From assembly GCA_022478985.1 (NCBI GenBank), contig JAKSZP010013326.1, forward strand, positions 62,001 to 126,000: a stretch of 64,000 nt of DNA. Direction: 5' to 3'. Each line of letters starts with the position of its first letter. The stretch's first letter is position 1. This DNA is from Massospora cicadina. Lineage: Eukaryota > Entomophthoromycota > Entomophthoromycetes > Entomophthorales > Entomophthoraceae. Below, piece after piece: positions 1 through 11,372 of the stretch. Made by a program: the position numbers and the translations under genes. The notes beneath the pieces are model-generated. The model was not told where the DNA came from. It saw only the letters and a list, made by a program, of their open reading frames with translations, and did not search any database.

Positions 1-79
1 CCTTTTCCTGAATCTGAATCAGTTTCTTGGTCCTAAATGAGGTTAATCTGATCCTTCAGCTTTCTTTCCTGACACTGGG
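1..79 (-). pseudogene. Left fragment of an older Gypsy gag (zinc-knuckle tail)
   Basis: On the minus strand this stretch gives a basic, Lys-rich tail (KLKDQIN-like) that matches the end of the gag zinc-knuckle region at 10056-10200. Its other half lies beyond the inserted element, from 12526 on, where the minus strand gives a Cys-rich CRKSG-like knuckle. The two halves are separated exactly by Gypsy A copy 1 and its target duplication (CTGGG at 75-79, CTAGG at 12526-12530). So this is the downstream flank of an older, interrupted gag, and its pol would lie left of the window. Sequence match is by eye; confidence is moderate. Confidence 0.55.
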
Positions 80-1232
80 TGTAAAAATTTACTTGTTGGG
101 TTATTATCAGCAACAACCCTAGTAATCTTTTTACTGCACAGGTTCAGTTTTCTCGTGCACTTCATCACGTTGTTTAATATAATAGATTATTGATTGATAA
201 TAGTATGATGACTATTATCTGTAGTTGCTTATGAATTCTTATATCTCAGCCCAACGCTCGGCCAGTATTTCCAATTAAATACTTGTGATATCATGATCGT
301 AGGGATTTGTTCCCTAGTTCTTTCCAACCTGATCTCTGAGATTCCCTGGTGACAGTATCTTTGGTCCAACACACAGTCAGCAACAATCCCCAATTGTGTC
401 TCCTTCTTCTCTAGATCCCAGCTTAGATCTTTACTCTTTTTTTCTGAGAGTCTTCCAATTATTGCACACAGCAATAATATCCTTGAGAAGAATAGCTTAA
501 TTGAAAGCTGATGATAGTTTACTCTTTAAACTATATACTGGATGAAACAACTTAAAACTATTTATCTGTAATATGACCTAATTATCTGTTTTTTATTATA
601 GTGAATCCTAGGGAATTCATAGTGGGGATTCAGTTGTCTAACCCTCAGTTGACACCTCTTTAATGAAACGGTAGCTGTTGCCATTGAATCACCCATCCTT
701 GTCTCAGCAGTGATGGTATTCCCCATCCTGGCTAGGACTCCATCATTGGAAATCCTCAAGACCTAAATGGAAAAAGTCAGAAAACGTGTCCCTAACATTT
801 TCCTCTCAATCCAAGTGAACCAACTATATTTGGCTAGCAACCTGCTTAGGTAATGGGACTTATTACCCATTAAGGCAGGTCATGCACCAACTGATTGATT
901 TGATAGTTGCAGGTGGCATCACTCGCCTCACAACTTGCTATTCATTCCCAATCAGTTGGTGATAAAACCTGACTGATCCCAATTGGTACACCTGATAGTT
1001 AATCACTATCAGATGCCCCTATTTTGTTGGCAACTCCACCCAATGAGATCTTAAGCATTTGTCTGGATTGATACCCAATGGATATGACCAGGCGAATATC
1101 CCTAAAATCCCCTGAACATAGTTACTCTGAAACTCGGGCTAACCAGATTCCAATTCACTTTGCTACATGAATTTTTCCCCTAGCGATTCCTGGTAATCTA
1201 GCAGGCTGGGAATATGGGCAAAAATCCCAACA
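80..1232 (-). repeat. 3' LTR of Gypsy A copy 1
   Basis: Begins TGTAAAAATTT and ends AATCCCAACA on the plus strand, so on the element strand it runs TGTTGGG...TTTTTACA with TG/CA ends. It is the same length as the partner at 11373-12525, and related to 39179-40311 and 46309-47445. Differences from the partner, for example around 229-420 versus 11520-11730, are largely C/T and G/A changes plus small indels. Predicted ORFs within it have no protein signature. Confidence 0.9.
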
Positions 1233-1249
1233 CATCCCCCCTCTTGCCT
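1233..1249 (-). other. Polypurine tract of Gypsy A copy 1
   Basis: On the minus strand this is GGCAAGAGGGGGGATG, directly abutting the 3' LTR. The same tract abuts the 3' LTR of copy 2 at 46291-46308. This is the expected second-strand primer site of an LTR retrotransposon. A similar purine tract recurs internally near 4712-4730 and 45735-45750, just upstream of the antisense ORF. Confidence 0.75.
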
Positions 1250-1290
1250 AGATTTCCAGCAAGAAAAGGACTGGTGCATGATAATACCAC

Positions 1291-2449
1291 TGTAAGTCCT
1301 GAGGAACATCCTCTGGGCGTCAATCAGGCCATTTTTCTGTTTCTGAGCAAGAAGGTACCAAAGAGGATGGTTATACCCCTCATTACTCAGGGCGATCTCG
1401 CTCACATGGTAGATGAGCACTGGGTAACAGCCCTTCCACTTTTGATCCCACTTCCGGTACCCACACTCTCCTCAGCAGAACTGTTATGAGGAATCAGTGA
1501 AATCTGCACCAAGATTGCCAAAATGTAATTGATTGCAACTAATTCAAGCGTCAATCAGTCCAATTTTTGGACCTCAAATGATTGAAAAGGTATGAAGACC
1601 GATCTATCAGCTGGAATGCCTGACAGTTGCAATTTGGTTAACATGACGATTGAAAAAATCTCCCCCTCCCAAATCCATCAGGCATCACCCCTGATGGGCA
1701 GGTAATAGCATCGGATACCATTGACAAGGTTTTGAAGCTTCCTGCTGGCAAATCATGTGTTGTGCCTGATGCAATGTCACTGACTGAACAAATGGCCCAG
1801 TGACTGAGCATGGGCGGGTTGGGCATTCTGAACTTGTTCCCAACCAAATGGGTCCGCCCATATGTGGGGCGGTCTTGGAGGATTCCTGCCACTTGTCAGG
1901 CCAAACGCTGTTGTGCCAACCATCAGAAACGTAGCTGAGCTTTGGTTTAGACATTTGAGGTTGAACTGACAGCAACTCGGCCTGCTGTCAAATTTTGCAA
2001 TTTTGGTTCCCAGGGAACTAACTCACCCATTCCCAAATAATTTGCCACTTAGGTCAAACTTGTGGGACCTGATCCCAGCTGTTTTTTCTCCAAATCAATG
2101 ACTATTTAATCAATCGCATCACACTGAGAAAATTGTTGGTCAATTCTCCTTCCTTAAATTTTCCATTAAAAACAACCTTCCCCAAAATTCAGTTTTTATA
2201 TGTTGAAAATTAAGCCGCCTTATCCGCCAATGCTCTTGTACCCCTCAGGGTTAATGACTGTGTTTGTCTGGCATTTTATTTTGTGCCTGTATGAGATTCT
2301 GGCTCACTGGCAGATATAGGTGGAGCTCCCTTCCAGTTCCATATTCATCATACCAGCAGAAGTGCCTCTGGCATTCTGGTTTGCCATTTGGGTGCTCTGG
2401 CATCTGGGCTGGCAGGCCAGTCTAATTCTTACTTGCTGTTTGCTTGACA
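1291..2449 (+). repeat. 5' LTR of the deleted chromovirus
   Basis: Starts TGTAAGTCCTGAGG and ends GTTTGCTTGACA. It aligns along its whole length with 3052-4210 and is identical to it in size (1159 bp). Internal landmarks such as GGGTAACAGCCC near 1423 recur in every other copy of this LTR in the window. Short open frames inside are LTR sequence and have no recognisable protein. Confidence 0.9.
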
Positions 2450-2719
2450 TAATCGACCAACCATTAATCTCTACCATTTCCACCTTTCTCATAGATACTG
2501 GAATAGCAATGGTCCCTTCTTTCCAACTGGATCAGGTCATAAAGAAGATTATCTCTGCCATATTAGTCCTGTCCCACTCAAAGCTCCAAACCCATACCCC
2601 ATAGTTGTTGCGGCTATTTTCCCATGTCAGTAGGGTCTGACATCTCAACTTGCAATAAGTTTGCTCCCCCCAAAGCCCAGTAGTTTCCCAGCTGTCGCCC
2701 TTTAAAAAAGCAATTCCCA

Positions 2720-3010
2720 CAGAACTGGAACTGATCATCACCAAAAATGAGGAAGAGGCCAAGGTAGAGGCTATCCTGGCATCCCAGAAATTGTGACGTT
2801 CCGTCCAATATCTAGTGGCCTGGAAAGGGTATCCAGCCTACAAGAACAGTTGGGTCAAGGTGCGCGATTGCACAAATTGCATGGACCTGGTCAAAGTGTT
2901 CCACATATCCCACCCCAAGGTTCTCCGTTCCCCCCCCCAAAAAAAAACCTGCGATGGTAATGGCAATCAAGTTACCCAAGGTTCACAAGAATGTGGCTCT
3001 CATACAGTTT
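2720..3010 (+). pseudogene. Chromodomain remnant of chromovirus pol
   Basis: The plus strand reads a chromodomain core around YLVAWKGYP (about 2810-2835) followed by an NSW-like turn and a DCTNCMDLVK helix, then runs to the polypurine tract. The same segment is found at 58100-58470 on the minus strand (YLVAWKGYPAYQ, DCANCMELVK). Chromodomains at the C-terminus of integrase target chromovirus insertion to marked chromatin; this is established for the family. A TGA stop just before the core and the loss of all upstream pol make it non-functional. Confidence 0.75.
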
Positions 3011-3051
3011 CCTGGTGATGGGGCCCTTCCCTTGGAAAAAGGAAAGGGTAA

Positions 3052-4210
3052 TATAAGTCCTGGGAAATGTCCTCTGGGTGTCGATTGGGCCATTTTTCCA
3101 TTCCTGAGAAAGAAGGTACCAAAGAGGATGGTCATACCCCTTGTTACTCAGGCAATCTTGCTCACATGGTAGATGAGCGCTGGGTAACAGCCCTTCCACT
3201 TTGAATCCCACTTCCAGTACCCACACTCTCCTCAGCAGAACTGTTATGAGGAATCAGTGAAATCTGTGCTAAGATTGCTGAAATGAAATTGATCACAACT
3301 AATTCAAGTGGCAATCATCCTGATGCTCAGATTTCAAATGGTCAAAAAGGTATGAAGACTGATCTATCAGCTGGAATTCCTGAAGGTTGCAATTCAGCTA
3401 AAATGACAATTGAAAAATTCTCCCCCTCCAAAATCCATCAGGCATCACCCCCAATGGGCAGGTAATAGCATTGGGCACCATCGATGAGGTTTTGAAGCTT
3501 CCTGCCAGCAAATTGGGCATTGCACCTGATGCAATGTCACTGACCAAATGAATGGCCCAGCAACCAAGCACAGGTGGGCTGGGCTTTCTGAACCCATTCC
3601 CAACCAAATGGGTCCACCCATATGTGGGGTGGTCTTGGGGGATTCCCGCTGCTTGGTGGGCCAAACGCCATTGTGCCAACTGTTGGAAATGTAGCCGAGC
3701 TTTAGTTCAGATGTTTGAGGTTGAACTGAAATTGACTCAGCCTGCCACCAAATTTTGCAATGTCAGTTCCCAGGGAACTAACCCACCCATTCCCAAATAA
3801 TTCGCCGCTTAGGTCAAACTTGTGGGACCTGATCCCAGCTTGTTTTTCCTCCAAATCAATGACTATTTAATCAATTGCATCACACTGAGAAAATTATTGG
3901 TCAATTCTCCTTCCTTAAATTTTCCATTAAAAACAACCTTCCCCAAGATTCAGTTTTTATATTTTAAAAATTAAGCTGCCTTATCCGCCAAGGCTCTTGT
4001 ACCCCTCAGGGTTAATGACCGTGTTTGTCTGGAATTCTATTTTGTTCCTGTATGAGATTCTGGCTCACCAGCAGATATTGGTGGAACTCCCTTCCAGTTC
4101 CATATTCGTTGTACCAACAGCAGTGCCTCTGGCATTCTGGTTTGCCATTTGGGTGCTCTGGCATCTGGGCTGGCAGGCCAGTCTAATTATTACTTGCTGT
4201 TCACCTGACA
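3052..4210 (+). repeat. 3' LTR of the deleted chromovirus
   Basis: Begins TATAAGTCC, with TG mutated to TA at the first dinucleotide, and ends TTCACCTGACA. It is 1159 bp, matching 1291-2449. It is followed directly by the target duplication ACCAC at 4211-4215. The polypurine tract sits immediately upstream, which identifies it as the 3' LTR of a plus-strand element. Confidence 0.9.
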
Positions 4211-4700
4211 ACCACTTTGGATGCTTGGTCAAATACTTCTTTGGTTCAAGCGGAGTACACTTGTCAATACTCAACGCTGCTCAGGACAACCTTCAGCAAA
4301 TGGCGCTCTTCCTCTTTCTCATCGCTACCACCTTCTCATAGCGCGGTCCCATGATTTACTGTCATGCCAGGATGATTAATTTACTCATGACACTATTAGT
4401 CCCAGGATTCAGTTTTCTCCTGTCAGGGTATGTGACCCGCTGCCATACTCAGGATTTTTGGTCTGGCATCCTTTTTTCCTGATTTTCTCTTTGTCCTAGA
4501 CAAGAGACTCTTGCCATCAATGTTTGTTTCACAGCTCAATTAAGAACACTTATTTATATTTGCTCTTGTTATTTTCTCTCATAACCTCTTGGCTCAAGTC
4601 ATTCCTAATTCTTCTATTGGAGAGCTTATCTCATTAGTTTGAGATTAATTTCTACAAAATTGGAGCTTAATGGATTTTAGAGTGCATAATGTCAACTTCC

Positions 4701-4708
4701 ATATAAGT
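4701..4708 (+). promoter_or_regulatory. TATA-like box before the antisense ORF (copy 1)
   Basis: ATATAAGT lies about 30 nt upstream of the ATG at 4736, on the strand opposite to gag-pol. The equivalent box TATATAAG is conserved in copy 2 at 45756-45763 (minus), at the same distance from its ATG. The spacing resembles that seen before the two host genes in this window. Function is inferred. Confidence 0.4.
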
Positions 4709-4735
4709 CTGACATCCCCCTCTTATCCAGCTCAT

Positions 4736-5692
4736 ATGTCAGATTCTGAGCCGTGATACCAGCAGCTTCTGAATAGTTTGTTTGATAAAGACCTCCAGCT
4801 CTTACAAAAGATGAGTTGGGATGCTTGGTGGGACCTCTTCTATGGTCCTTCCAGGACTCATATGCCTAGTCTGGCGCCAGCAGCTAGTCCTTCCATCAAA
4901 TTACCGGATATGGTAACCAATCCCTCCAAAATCAGGCTTGCAATTGTTTCGAACAACTCTCAGCTGATTCTTCCTCTGCTGTCAATTCCAGAAATGGATT
5001 TTAAACTTTCCTGGATTTGGCTCCTTTCGCTGATGCACCAACCATCATCATAGATGCTCTAGAGATTATGCCATTTGCTCTTGATTGCTCATATCTTGCC
5101 AGGTCAGACCTGCCTTCTGAGTTCCTCTTCTGACTTGGAAAATATTACAAACCTGCTGTTCTGGCTACCAATCTCACCATTAGTAACAGTATTCATTTCA
5201 AGCTCCCCTATGCTGAACCAGGCACAAAGTCACTGAGGCTTTGTCCCTAGCACTGAATCCCTCTGATCTTGATACCATCCTGGATTGGGATACCACCACT
5301 TATGCTCTTCGCTTTGCTGGCCAAGTTCTTCAAAGTTGGTCCACAAAGCTTCCAGCCTTGCCTGAGTTTTACTGCTCCTTCAGCTTTAGCTTCTGAGAAG
5401 CCTGTAGTCATCACTTGCAGGATGCCATTTGTTCCCTGCACAACTATCTCTTCGCCGGCGCTTCCCATCAGTATCTTCTGATGATGACATTGGTAGAGGG
5501 CATGATTTGGCAACCCCGTCAAGCATCCCTTGTTTGCTGCTGGCCCATATGTCTGGTGTTCTTGATGAAGCCCATCATCAGGCGCTCAAGATTAATATTT
5601 TGGCTTTGGTACCATATTGTGATTACTCAGAGTTATTCACCAATTGCCTCTTCTTAAACTGTTGCTTTCCTCCACGCTCTGGGGTTTTGTGA
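4736..5692 (+). pseudogene. Antisense ORF (aORF) carried by Gypsy A copy 1
   Basis: Runs opposite to the element's gag-pol, between integrase and 3' LTR. The ATG at 4736 (MSDSEP...) is followed by a frame that, allowing for several stops and frameshifts, reaches a stop at about 5692 (ending FPPRSGVL). Copy 2 has the same arrangement at 45727-44769 (ending FPPHSGVS), giving nearly equal lengths of about 957 and 959 bp. Conserved blocks include MVTNPSK, LLSI..LDFK, APEIMP and HMSGVLDEAH. No known domain is recognised; the later half looks helical and hydrophobic. Retaining the same start, stop and motifs in two decayed copies argues that it was once a real gene. Plant Tat-lineage Gypsy elements carry antisense ORFs in this position, which is the closest parallel I know. 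Confidence 0.6.
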
Positions 5693-5889
5693 TTGGCTTC
5701 ATCTGACATCTCAATTTCCCTTCCCCTAGTTGCTTTCTCACAGGGCTCTGTGCCCGCTCAAAGAATGTGGTTTAGTGTAGGTCTAGACCTCACTAGCATC
5801 CAATCTCACATTGATTTTGATGGGCTGTTCATTACTACTACAATCCATCCTCCCTCCCCCAAGAGATAACATAGGCGGAATCATCCCCA

Positions 5890-6180
5890 TATTGAGGACA
5901 ATTAATAAAAATAAAATTTTTTAAAATTATATCAGTTTTTACTATGCAGTTTATAATCTTTTTTTTCCAATACAGTTTTATCAATTTTTTTATTCTTCTT
6001 TTTTCCATGGGACTTGACCTTGTTTCAGTTCAGCGGTCCATCTTTTTCCCCCAAACTGGGTCCTGGGTACTTAAACCTGCCAGTTTTCTATGGTTCAGAG
6101 GTCCTTTTTTCAGACTTGACCTAATCATCAGGACATGACCAACTTAATGATTCATTGGTCCTTTGGGAACTCTTTTATTT
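5890..6180 (-). repeat. Degenerate tandem block downstream of integrase
   Basis: On the minus strand this contains repeats of a GGACCTCTGAACC motif spaced roughly 40-55 nt, separated by T- and A-rich tracts. The same block lies after integrase in copy 2 (44260-44460) and is duplicated ahead of pol there (41225-41440). It has no sustained coding frame. The role is unknown; it could be a spacer or an internal ribosome or packaging feature. Confidence 0.5.
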
Positions 6181-6184
6181 TTCA

Positions 6185-7376
6185 TCAATCCAATGCTTCA
6201 TAAACTTAGCGTGGACTCAATTCACAACTCTTCCATCCAAGAGATTCTTGATGGAGTAGGCATCAGTTGCCATCTTGGCGATAATCTCAAATGGACCTGA
6301 CCACAATGCATCGAGTTTGTTTCTTCTTCCAAAACCATGTTATCACAATAGGCAACTCTTTCACCTATTTGATATTCTGCTAAGGCCTGTCAGTTCTTAT
6401 CATCCATCAATTTCGCTTGTATCCTTTTCTTCAACATAGTATTGAATGCTTGCAATTGCATATCAATTAGGATATTTGTCAGGCATTAAAATATTGCTCA
6501 GCACTCATCCCCAACGTAGGTTCCACCACCAAGTATAAAATCGGTGGCAACGCAGCCTTCCTCACATATAACAACTCAAACAGCATCTTTCCCATCACCA
6601 TATGATAACTGATATTGTAGGCAAACATCACCAAACTCAGGTATGTTTCCCATGCAGAAGTTCTTCCTACGACCAGCTTCCTCAGCGTTGCAGCCAGCGT
6701 TCCATTCACCCGTTCTACCAGTCCATTCATCTCCAGCTGGTAAGGTACTGACATGACTCCTCTGATCCCCATTATCTCATTCAATCTCATGATCATATGA
6801 GATGTGAAGTTGGTCCCATTATCACTAAGCAGGACCTGCGGACATCCATGTCAATACACTACTTGATCCAGGATGAACCTTGCGGTGCTGGTAGCATCTA
6901 CTTTTGTTAGGGCCTTCATCTCAACCCATCTCATCAGATGGTCAATGTCAACTATAATGTAATTGACTCCCCCTGTTCTATTGTCAGCAGTCCCATCACA
7001 TCAATGAACACCATGTGCCAGGAAAATCCAGGGTGGAACAGTTGGTACAGTTGTATTCTTATGTGGTTTGTGCAGCTGGCACTCCACGCAACGAGCTAGA
7101 TAATCCATGACATCATAGTTGATGGATTCTTAGTAATAGTACTAGTGAATATGATCAGTTGTTTTCCTCAGGCCTCCATGCCCAACAACCTTGTGAGCTG
7201 CTTGCACTATAGCTGCTCTTTCTGATGGCTTCATGAATAATAACTGCTTCCCATTGATCATCTTCGTACTTGTCCATCCATAGTCTCAGTGTTTTCCATC
7301 GCTTTCTGAAGTGCATCTTGGATTTCTTGGGGCTCATTCCTGATTTCTTTGTCAACCATTCTCTGGAATAGCTCAT
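6185..7376 (-). pseudogene. Integrase of Gypsy A copy 1, broken
   Basis: Reading on the minus strand there is a linker from RNase H, an N-terminal zinc-binding-like region (CVECQLHKPHKN near 7060-7100), the catalytic core with LLSDNGTNFTSH (about 6800-6840) and NGLVERVNGTL (about 6690-6730), then a C-terminal GPF-type segment (AYSIKNLLDGRVVN near 6205-6260). This is the DD(35)E integrase that inserts the cDNA into host DNA. The second Asp and the Glu are visible. Several stops, including one before the N-terminal zinc region and one near 6860, break it. The region 6479-6796 remains open as a 105-residue piece. Confidence 0.75.
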
Positions 7377-8900
7377 CCGCCTATGGGTATGCCATCTGGA
7401 CCATTAATAACCATAATAAACCATCTGCATTCTGGTGAGAAGCCCCTGCTCAGTGGACAATCTTGTAATCATAAGCCTGGAGCTTAAGTGCCCATTGGGC
7501 CAGTCATCCTTCTGGCTCTCTCAAATTGTGAAGCCAACGCAGCAAAGAATGGTCTGTCACCATTAAAAGTGCATTCCATGGATGTACACCCAAAACTGCT
7601 TACATGCGTTAATGACCACAAGGCATTCACACTCAATCATGGTGTAGTTCCTCTCAGCGGCTGAGAGTGTCCAGCTCACATATGCCACCGGATGTTTGTC
7701 CCCAAGTTTGTCTACTTGGCTTAATACAGCACTGATTGCTGTCAATGAAGCATTAGTTTAAATAATAAACTCTCAATCAAAATTCAGATATTTTAGAATT
7801 GGAGAATCTATTAAATACTGGCGTAGCCCATTGAAGGAGTCCTGGGCCTCTTCATTCCACATGAATCCTATTTTGGATCCTTCAATAAATGGAATAAAGA
7901 CTCAGCTATTTGGGCAAAGTCCCAAATAAATCTTCTATAGTATCTGACCATCCCAAGGAACACTTGGATGTCTTGGGCACTCTTTGGCATTGCCATCCAT
8001 TCTGTGGCTTCTATCTTCTGGTTTTTTAGCTGCAATCCACTGGAGTTGATTACCAATCCCAGATATTCCAACTTTTTTTAAAGAATTGGCACTTTCTCAG
8101 CTTAATCTTCAAGTTAGCCATGGAAAGTCTCTTAAATACGTCTTCCAAGTGGTGTAGGTGATCAGTAAATGTCCTACTGAACACGTTTATATTGTCCAGA
8201 TATACCAGAACACACAATAACTTCAAGTTGCTCAATATCACATCCATGGCCCTCTGAAAAGTTGCAGGCGCATTACATAGACCCTGGGGCATCCTCATCA
8301 GTTGGTATAGCCCCTGTGCGGTAATAATTGCACATTTTTCCTGGTCTTCTTTTGGCAAGTCAATCCGCTAATATCCCAAGATCAGATTCATCGTGGAGAA
8401 TTACTTTGCTTCTCCTAATCAATCTAGCGCATTGTCAATCCTTGGTAGGGGATACGAATCCTTCTTTGTAATTTTATTCAGCTTCCAGTAGTCAATCACC
8501 ACCTGGTTGGATCTATCCTTTTTCTTCACAATCAGAATTAAGCTTTCCCAGGGACTTGATAATGTAACTAGAAGCCCATGCTTCACTAGTTTGCTGATTT
8601 CATCCTCCACTACCGCTTTGGCAGCTTTCAATTGTCATATTGGTCTCATCCTGATTAAGAAAATTTTCCTCAGTGTTGACCTTGTAGATCACATCTCATG
8701 CGCATCCCAAAATTGTGGTCATCCTGAGTGAACACTTCCCAATACTTTTTGAATAGTTTGAGCACCTCCTCTTGCTGGCCTTCTGACAGATCAGCAAGCT
8801 GCTCTTGACCAACCAATAGGTTGATGCTCTCAGTTACCCTGGCTGATAATCCCATCTTATCATTAGTCCTAAAATAGTTTAATCTCCTCAATTCAGCCAT
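7377..8900 (-). pseudogene. Reverse transcriptase and RNase H of Gypsy A copy 1, broken
   Basis: Four open pieces in order: a leader (8900-8670; EEVLKLFKKYWEVFTQDD), RT fingers (8631-8419; IVKKKD, VVIDYWKLNKIT), palm (8358-8050; GLCNAPATFQRAMD, VYLDNINVFS) and connection (8071-7868; FLGMVRYYRRFI). RNase H follows at 7745-7563 (HPVAYVSWTLSAAERNY, ECLVV). Motif A reads STMN instead of STMD and is followed by an in-frame TAG where copy 2 has TGG; both are G-to-A changes. The YxDD box is YLDN. RT converts the genomic RNA to cDNA; this copy cannot. Confidence 0.85.
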
Positions 8901-9161
8901 TGGGATCAGATGAACAAATGTAATGATCTGATTCCTCTTGGTCTTCTTTGGGTTTTCACTTAACTTTACCAGGAGAACTTAAATTTCTCCATGGCCCAGC
9001 ATTAGTATCCCAGGAGCCACCCAAGGCTCCACTCTGGACTTCTTCCAGGGGCTTCTGACCTCCCCATACAACAGCTCAGGTATCCCCAACGATAACCCCA
9101 TGTTGACTATCATCTGCAATCCTGGCAGTATGGTCCTCTAATTCTTGATCCTCAATGAAAT

Positions 9162-9613
9162 TCAATGGTTCTCTAGGATTTCTGCCAGCATTTTGCATCT
9201 CTTCCTACCAACTAATTGGTACCAAATTGGGACAGTGCCATCATTGTATATTAGATTGATAAAGTTGTTTCTCCAATTCTGCAGAGCTTCACCATCCTTC
9301 TGATATACCAATGATAACGTCTGACCCAATATGGTCAACATATTATCCTCAAAGTTACATTTAACTCTGTATTTGCATAAAAACTCCATTCTGATCAGAA
9401 TGTCATAGATTTGGTTGTTCAAAGCTATTGCTGGTGCAGATACCACCAACAACCCAAATCATAGTGGCAACACTCTATTACTCCACAGGAGACGGTGGTG
9501 TTCATCCCAGCTGTCCTGTATTCCTTCTTATGTTTTAAGTCAGGTGAGATCTTCATCCTCTTTACCAGCTTGATTAAGACAATATTGATGGGCGCTCCGC
9601 TGTCAACAATCAC
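9162..9613 (-). pseudogene. Retropepsin-type protease of Gypsy A copy 1, frameshifted
   Basis: The catalytic triad appears as IVDSGAPINIV (about 9580-9613), an Asp-Ser-Gly aspartic protease site. A frameshift near 9440 moves to a second frame with a flap-like segment and NNQIYDILIRMEFL, the conserved region after the flap. The family enzyme works as a dimer to cut Gag-Pol. It lies between gag and RT as expected. It is inactive as written because of the frameshift. Confidence 0.7.
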
Positions 9614-10055
9614 CCTTTCGCTTACTCAATTAACTTGTATTTCTATAAATGTATACTCAGAGTATTGCAGTATAGTGTTTACTGAGTGAATAGCAGCATT
9701 ATTAGCTGAATTGAGGGTGTGAATAATTTGCGCCAATAAATCAGGAAATGATTTCTTTATCACGCTGAGGGGATCAACAATTTGGCCTCATCTAATCAGA
9801 CATCAGATAATTCTTCAGGATTCTTGGTGGTTCAAATCTTGTCCACCAGTTGTTGGGCGTATGGCTGGGCAACTTCCTTAATTATATTGGGGTCAATTCT
9901 CTTCACCCCAGCTCTGGTCACGGCATTTACATCCAAATTGACCACTTGATACAGCTGATCCTGCTTGTCATCTATGAACAGGTCGCTGATATCAATTTCC
10001 TTGGTCATAATGTTGGGAGAAAAAGGCTTCTCCGCAGCTCTAGACTGTTCCCCAT

Positions 10056-11029
10056 CTAGGCTGTGGGCCCTTTTCCTGATTCCTTGGTGGCTTCTGACTT
10101 TTTTGCCTGGACCACATTGATCTGATCCTTCAGCTTCTTACAGTGCACAGTGAAATATCCTTTCCCACCACATTGGTAGTAGACCTTTTCCTTCTTATTC
10201 AACTGTCTGAATTCTTTGGGCTTATTTACTGGCACAGTTTGATTGGTCATATCTTTAGCTCCCTCATTTTCCTTCATAGAATTTGTATTGCATACTTGAT
10301 TAGATTTGAAGCTTCTATTTGGGGCATCAAATGTCACTCCCAAAATTTTCAAATTATCTACCACTTGTGAGGTATTTATTTCCATTGTAAACATGGAAGA
10401 CATCATGCAATGTAAATTGTGATAGGGCTTGAGGTCCACTTGCAAGGCGATTCTGGCATCAAAGTCATCCAGTACTTTCACTCTGACTAGGATCTGTGAC
10501 TCCTGGTAAAACCAATCCATGAAGCTAGCTAGAGACTCATCTTTATGGAACTGGATTCCCATAAATTCATGTTTGCACTTTGACATGTGCATCAGACTCC
10601 TGAACTCTTTCATGATGGCCACCTTTGCCTCAGCATATGACCAGCTGTCCCCCTCCAGGTGAGGTAACACTAAGTCTGACAGTCAGTGTCTAGGCAATTC
10701 ATGACCATCAACGCCTTTTGACAATCCCCATAGCCATACATGGTCATGTCAAACAGTTGGATATATGCTGAGGCGTTATCCTGATGGAACGTTGGCAATT
10801 TCAGCGTTGCCTTAAATTCCTCCAAGTTATTTTTGACCAATTCTCTCAGTTTGGCCACTTGGCTAACTTGAGAAGTGACTTCAGGCATCATCTCCAAAAT
10901 GGCAGAAAAAGCAGGTGGCATGTTCCTTGGGGTATTTGACTTCCCAAGTATTGTGCAAGGACTTCTTTCTTTGGCATCACTTGCCATATTGGGCTCACAA
11001 GCATATTTGTGAGCTTTAAGTTCCTCCAC
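10056..11029 (-). pseudogene. Gag of Gypsy A copy 1, frameshifted
   Basis: Two pieces (11029-10670 and 10670-10056) join at a one-base deletion relative to the related gag at 13040-13060. Capsid-like motifs are LPTFHQDNASAYI, MNCLDTDCQ, LPHLEGDSWSYAEAK and DWFYQESQIL. The nucleocapsid knuckle reads YYQCGGKGYFTVHC: the first Cys and the His of a CCHC box are both Tyr, changes explained by single G-to-A and C-to-T mutations. Gag normally packages element RNA into particles. It sits directly downstream of the 5' LTR (11373-12525), with about 340 bp of leader. Confidence 0.8.
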
Positions 11030-11355
11030 CTGTTTGATTAGTCACTCTATATCCATGCTGAAATTTCTCAAATGAACATGATCCACTTCTTGCTCCATTT
11101 TCAGGTATAAGACCTCTCAAACAAGGTCCCCTTCTTTCTTCTTCAACGAAGTTACTTTCCTAAGTAACTTGTTCTCAAAGCTTGCAACATTATCTATCCC
11201 TTCCTCCACCTTGGTGACTCGTTCTTCCAAGGCCATAAATTTTCAATGGTCCACTGAGTTTAGGCGTTCTGGTTCACAGTGGCTAACTCAGTCCACAGTT
11301 TGCATAACTCATTTTTGTATGAAATTTTTATAAATTCTTCAATTCAACTACCCCC

Positions 11356-11372
11356 TGTAGTGAGCATCAACT
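11356..11372 (-). other. Primer-binding region of Gypsy A copy 1
   Basis: On the minus strand the 5' LTR ends TTTTACA and is followed by AGTTGATGCTCACTACAGG. Copy 2 has AGTTGGTGCTCACTAAAGG at 40312-40330 and the older relic TTGGTACTCACTACA at 13742-13756. The conserved (T)TGGTGCTCACTA core two bases after the LTR is the probable tRNA primer site. The tRNA is not identified. Confidence 0.55.

Larger units (their letters stand above)
1291..4210 (+). mobile_element. Internally deleted chromovirus (Ty3/Gypsy with chromodomain)
   Basis: Two 1159-bp LTRs (1291-2449 and 3052-4210) flank only about 602 bp of internal DNA. The insertion has a perfect 5-bp target duplication, ACCAC, at 1286-1290 and 4211-4215, and interrupts Gypsy A copy 1 between its antisense ORF and 3' LTR. 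The internal part carries an Asp-Thr-Gly segment near 2505 that could be a protease remnant, and a clear chromodomain end at 2720-2920. RT, RNase H and integrase are gone. The purine tract AAAAAGGAAAGGGTAA ends at 3051, immediately before the 3' LTR. The same LTR family occurs at 36731, 48021, 56863 and 62593. Confidence 0.9.

Noticed and set aside
2450..2604. Asp-Thr-Gly segment as a functional protease
   Set aside because: Only a short LIDTGIA-like stretch with no flap or partner motifs; noted within the chromovirus entry as a possible remnant.
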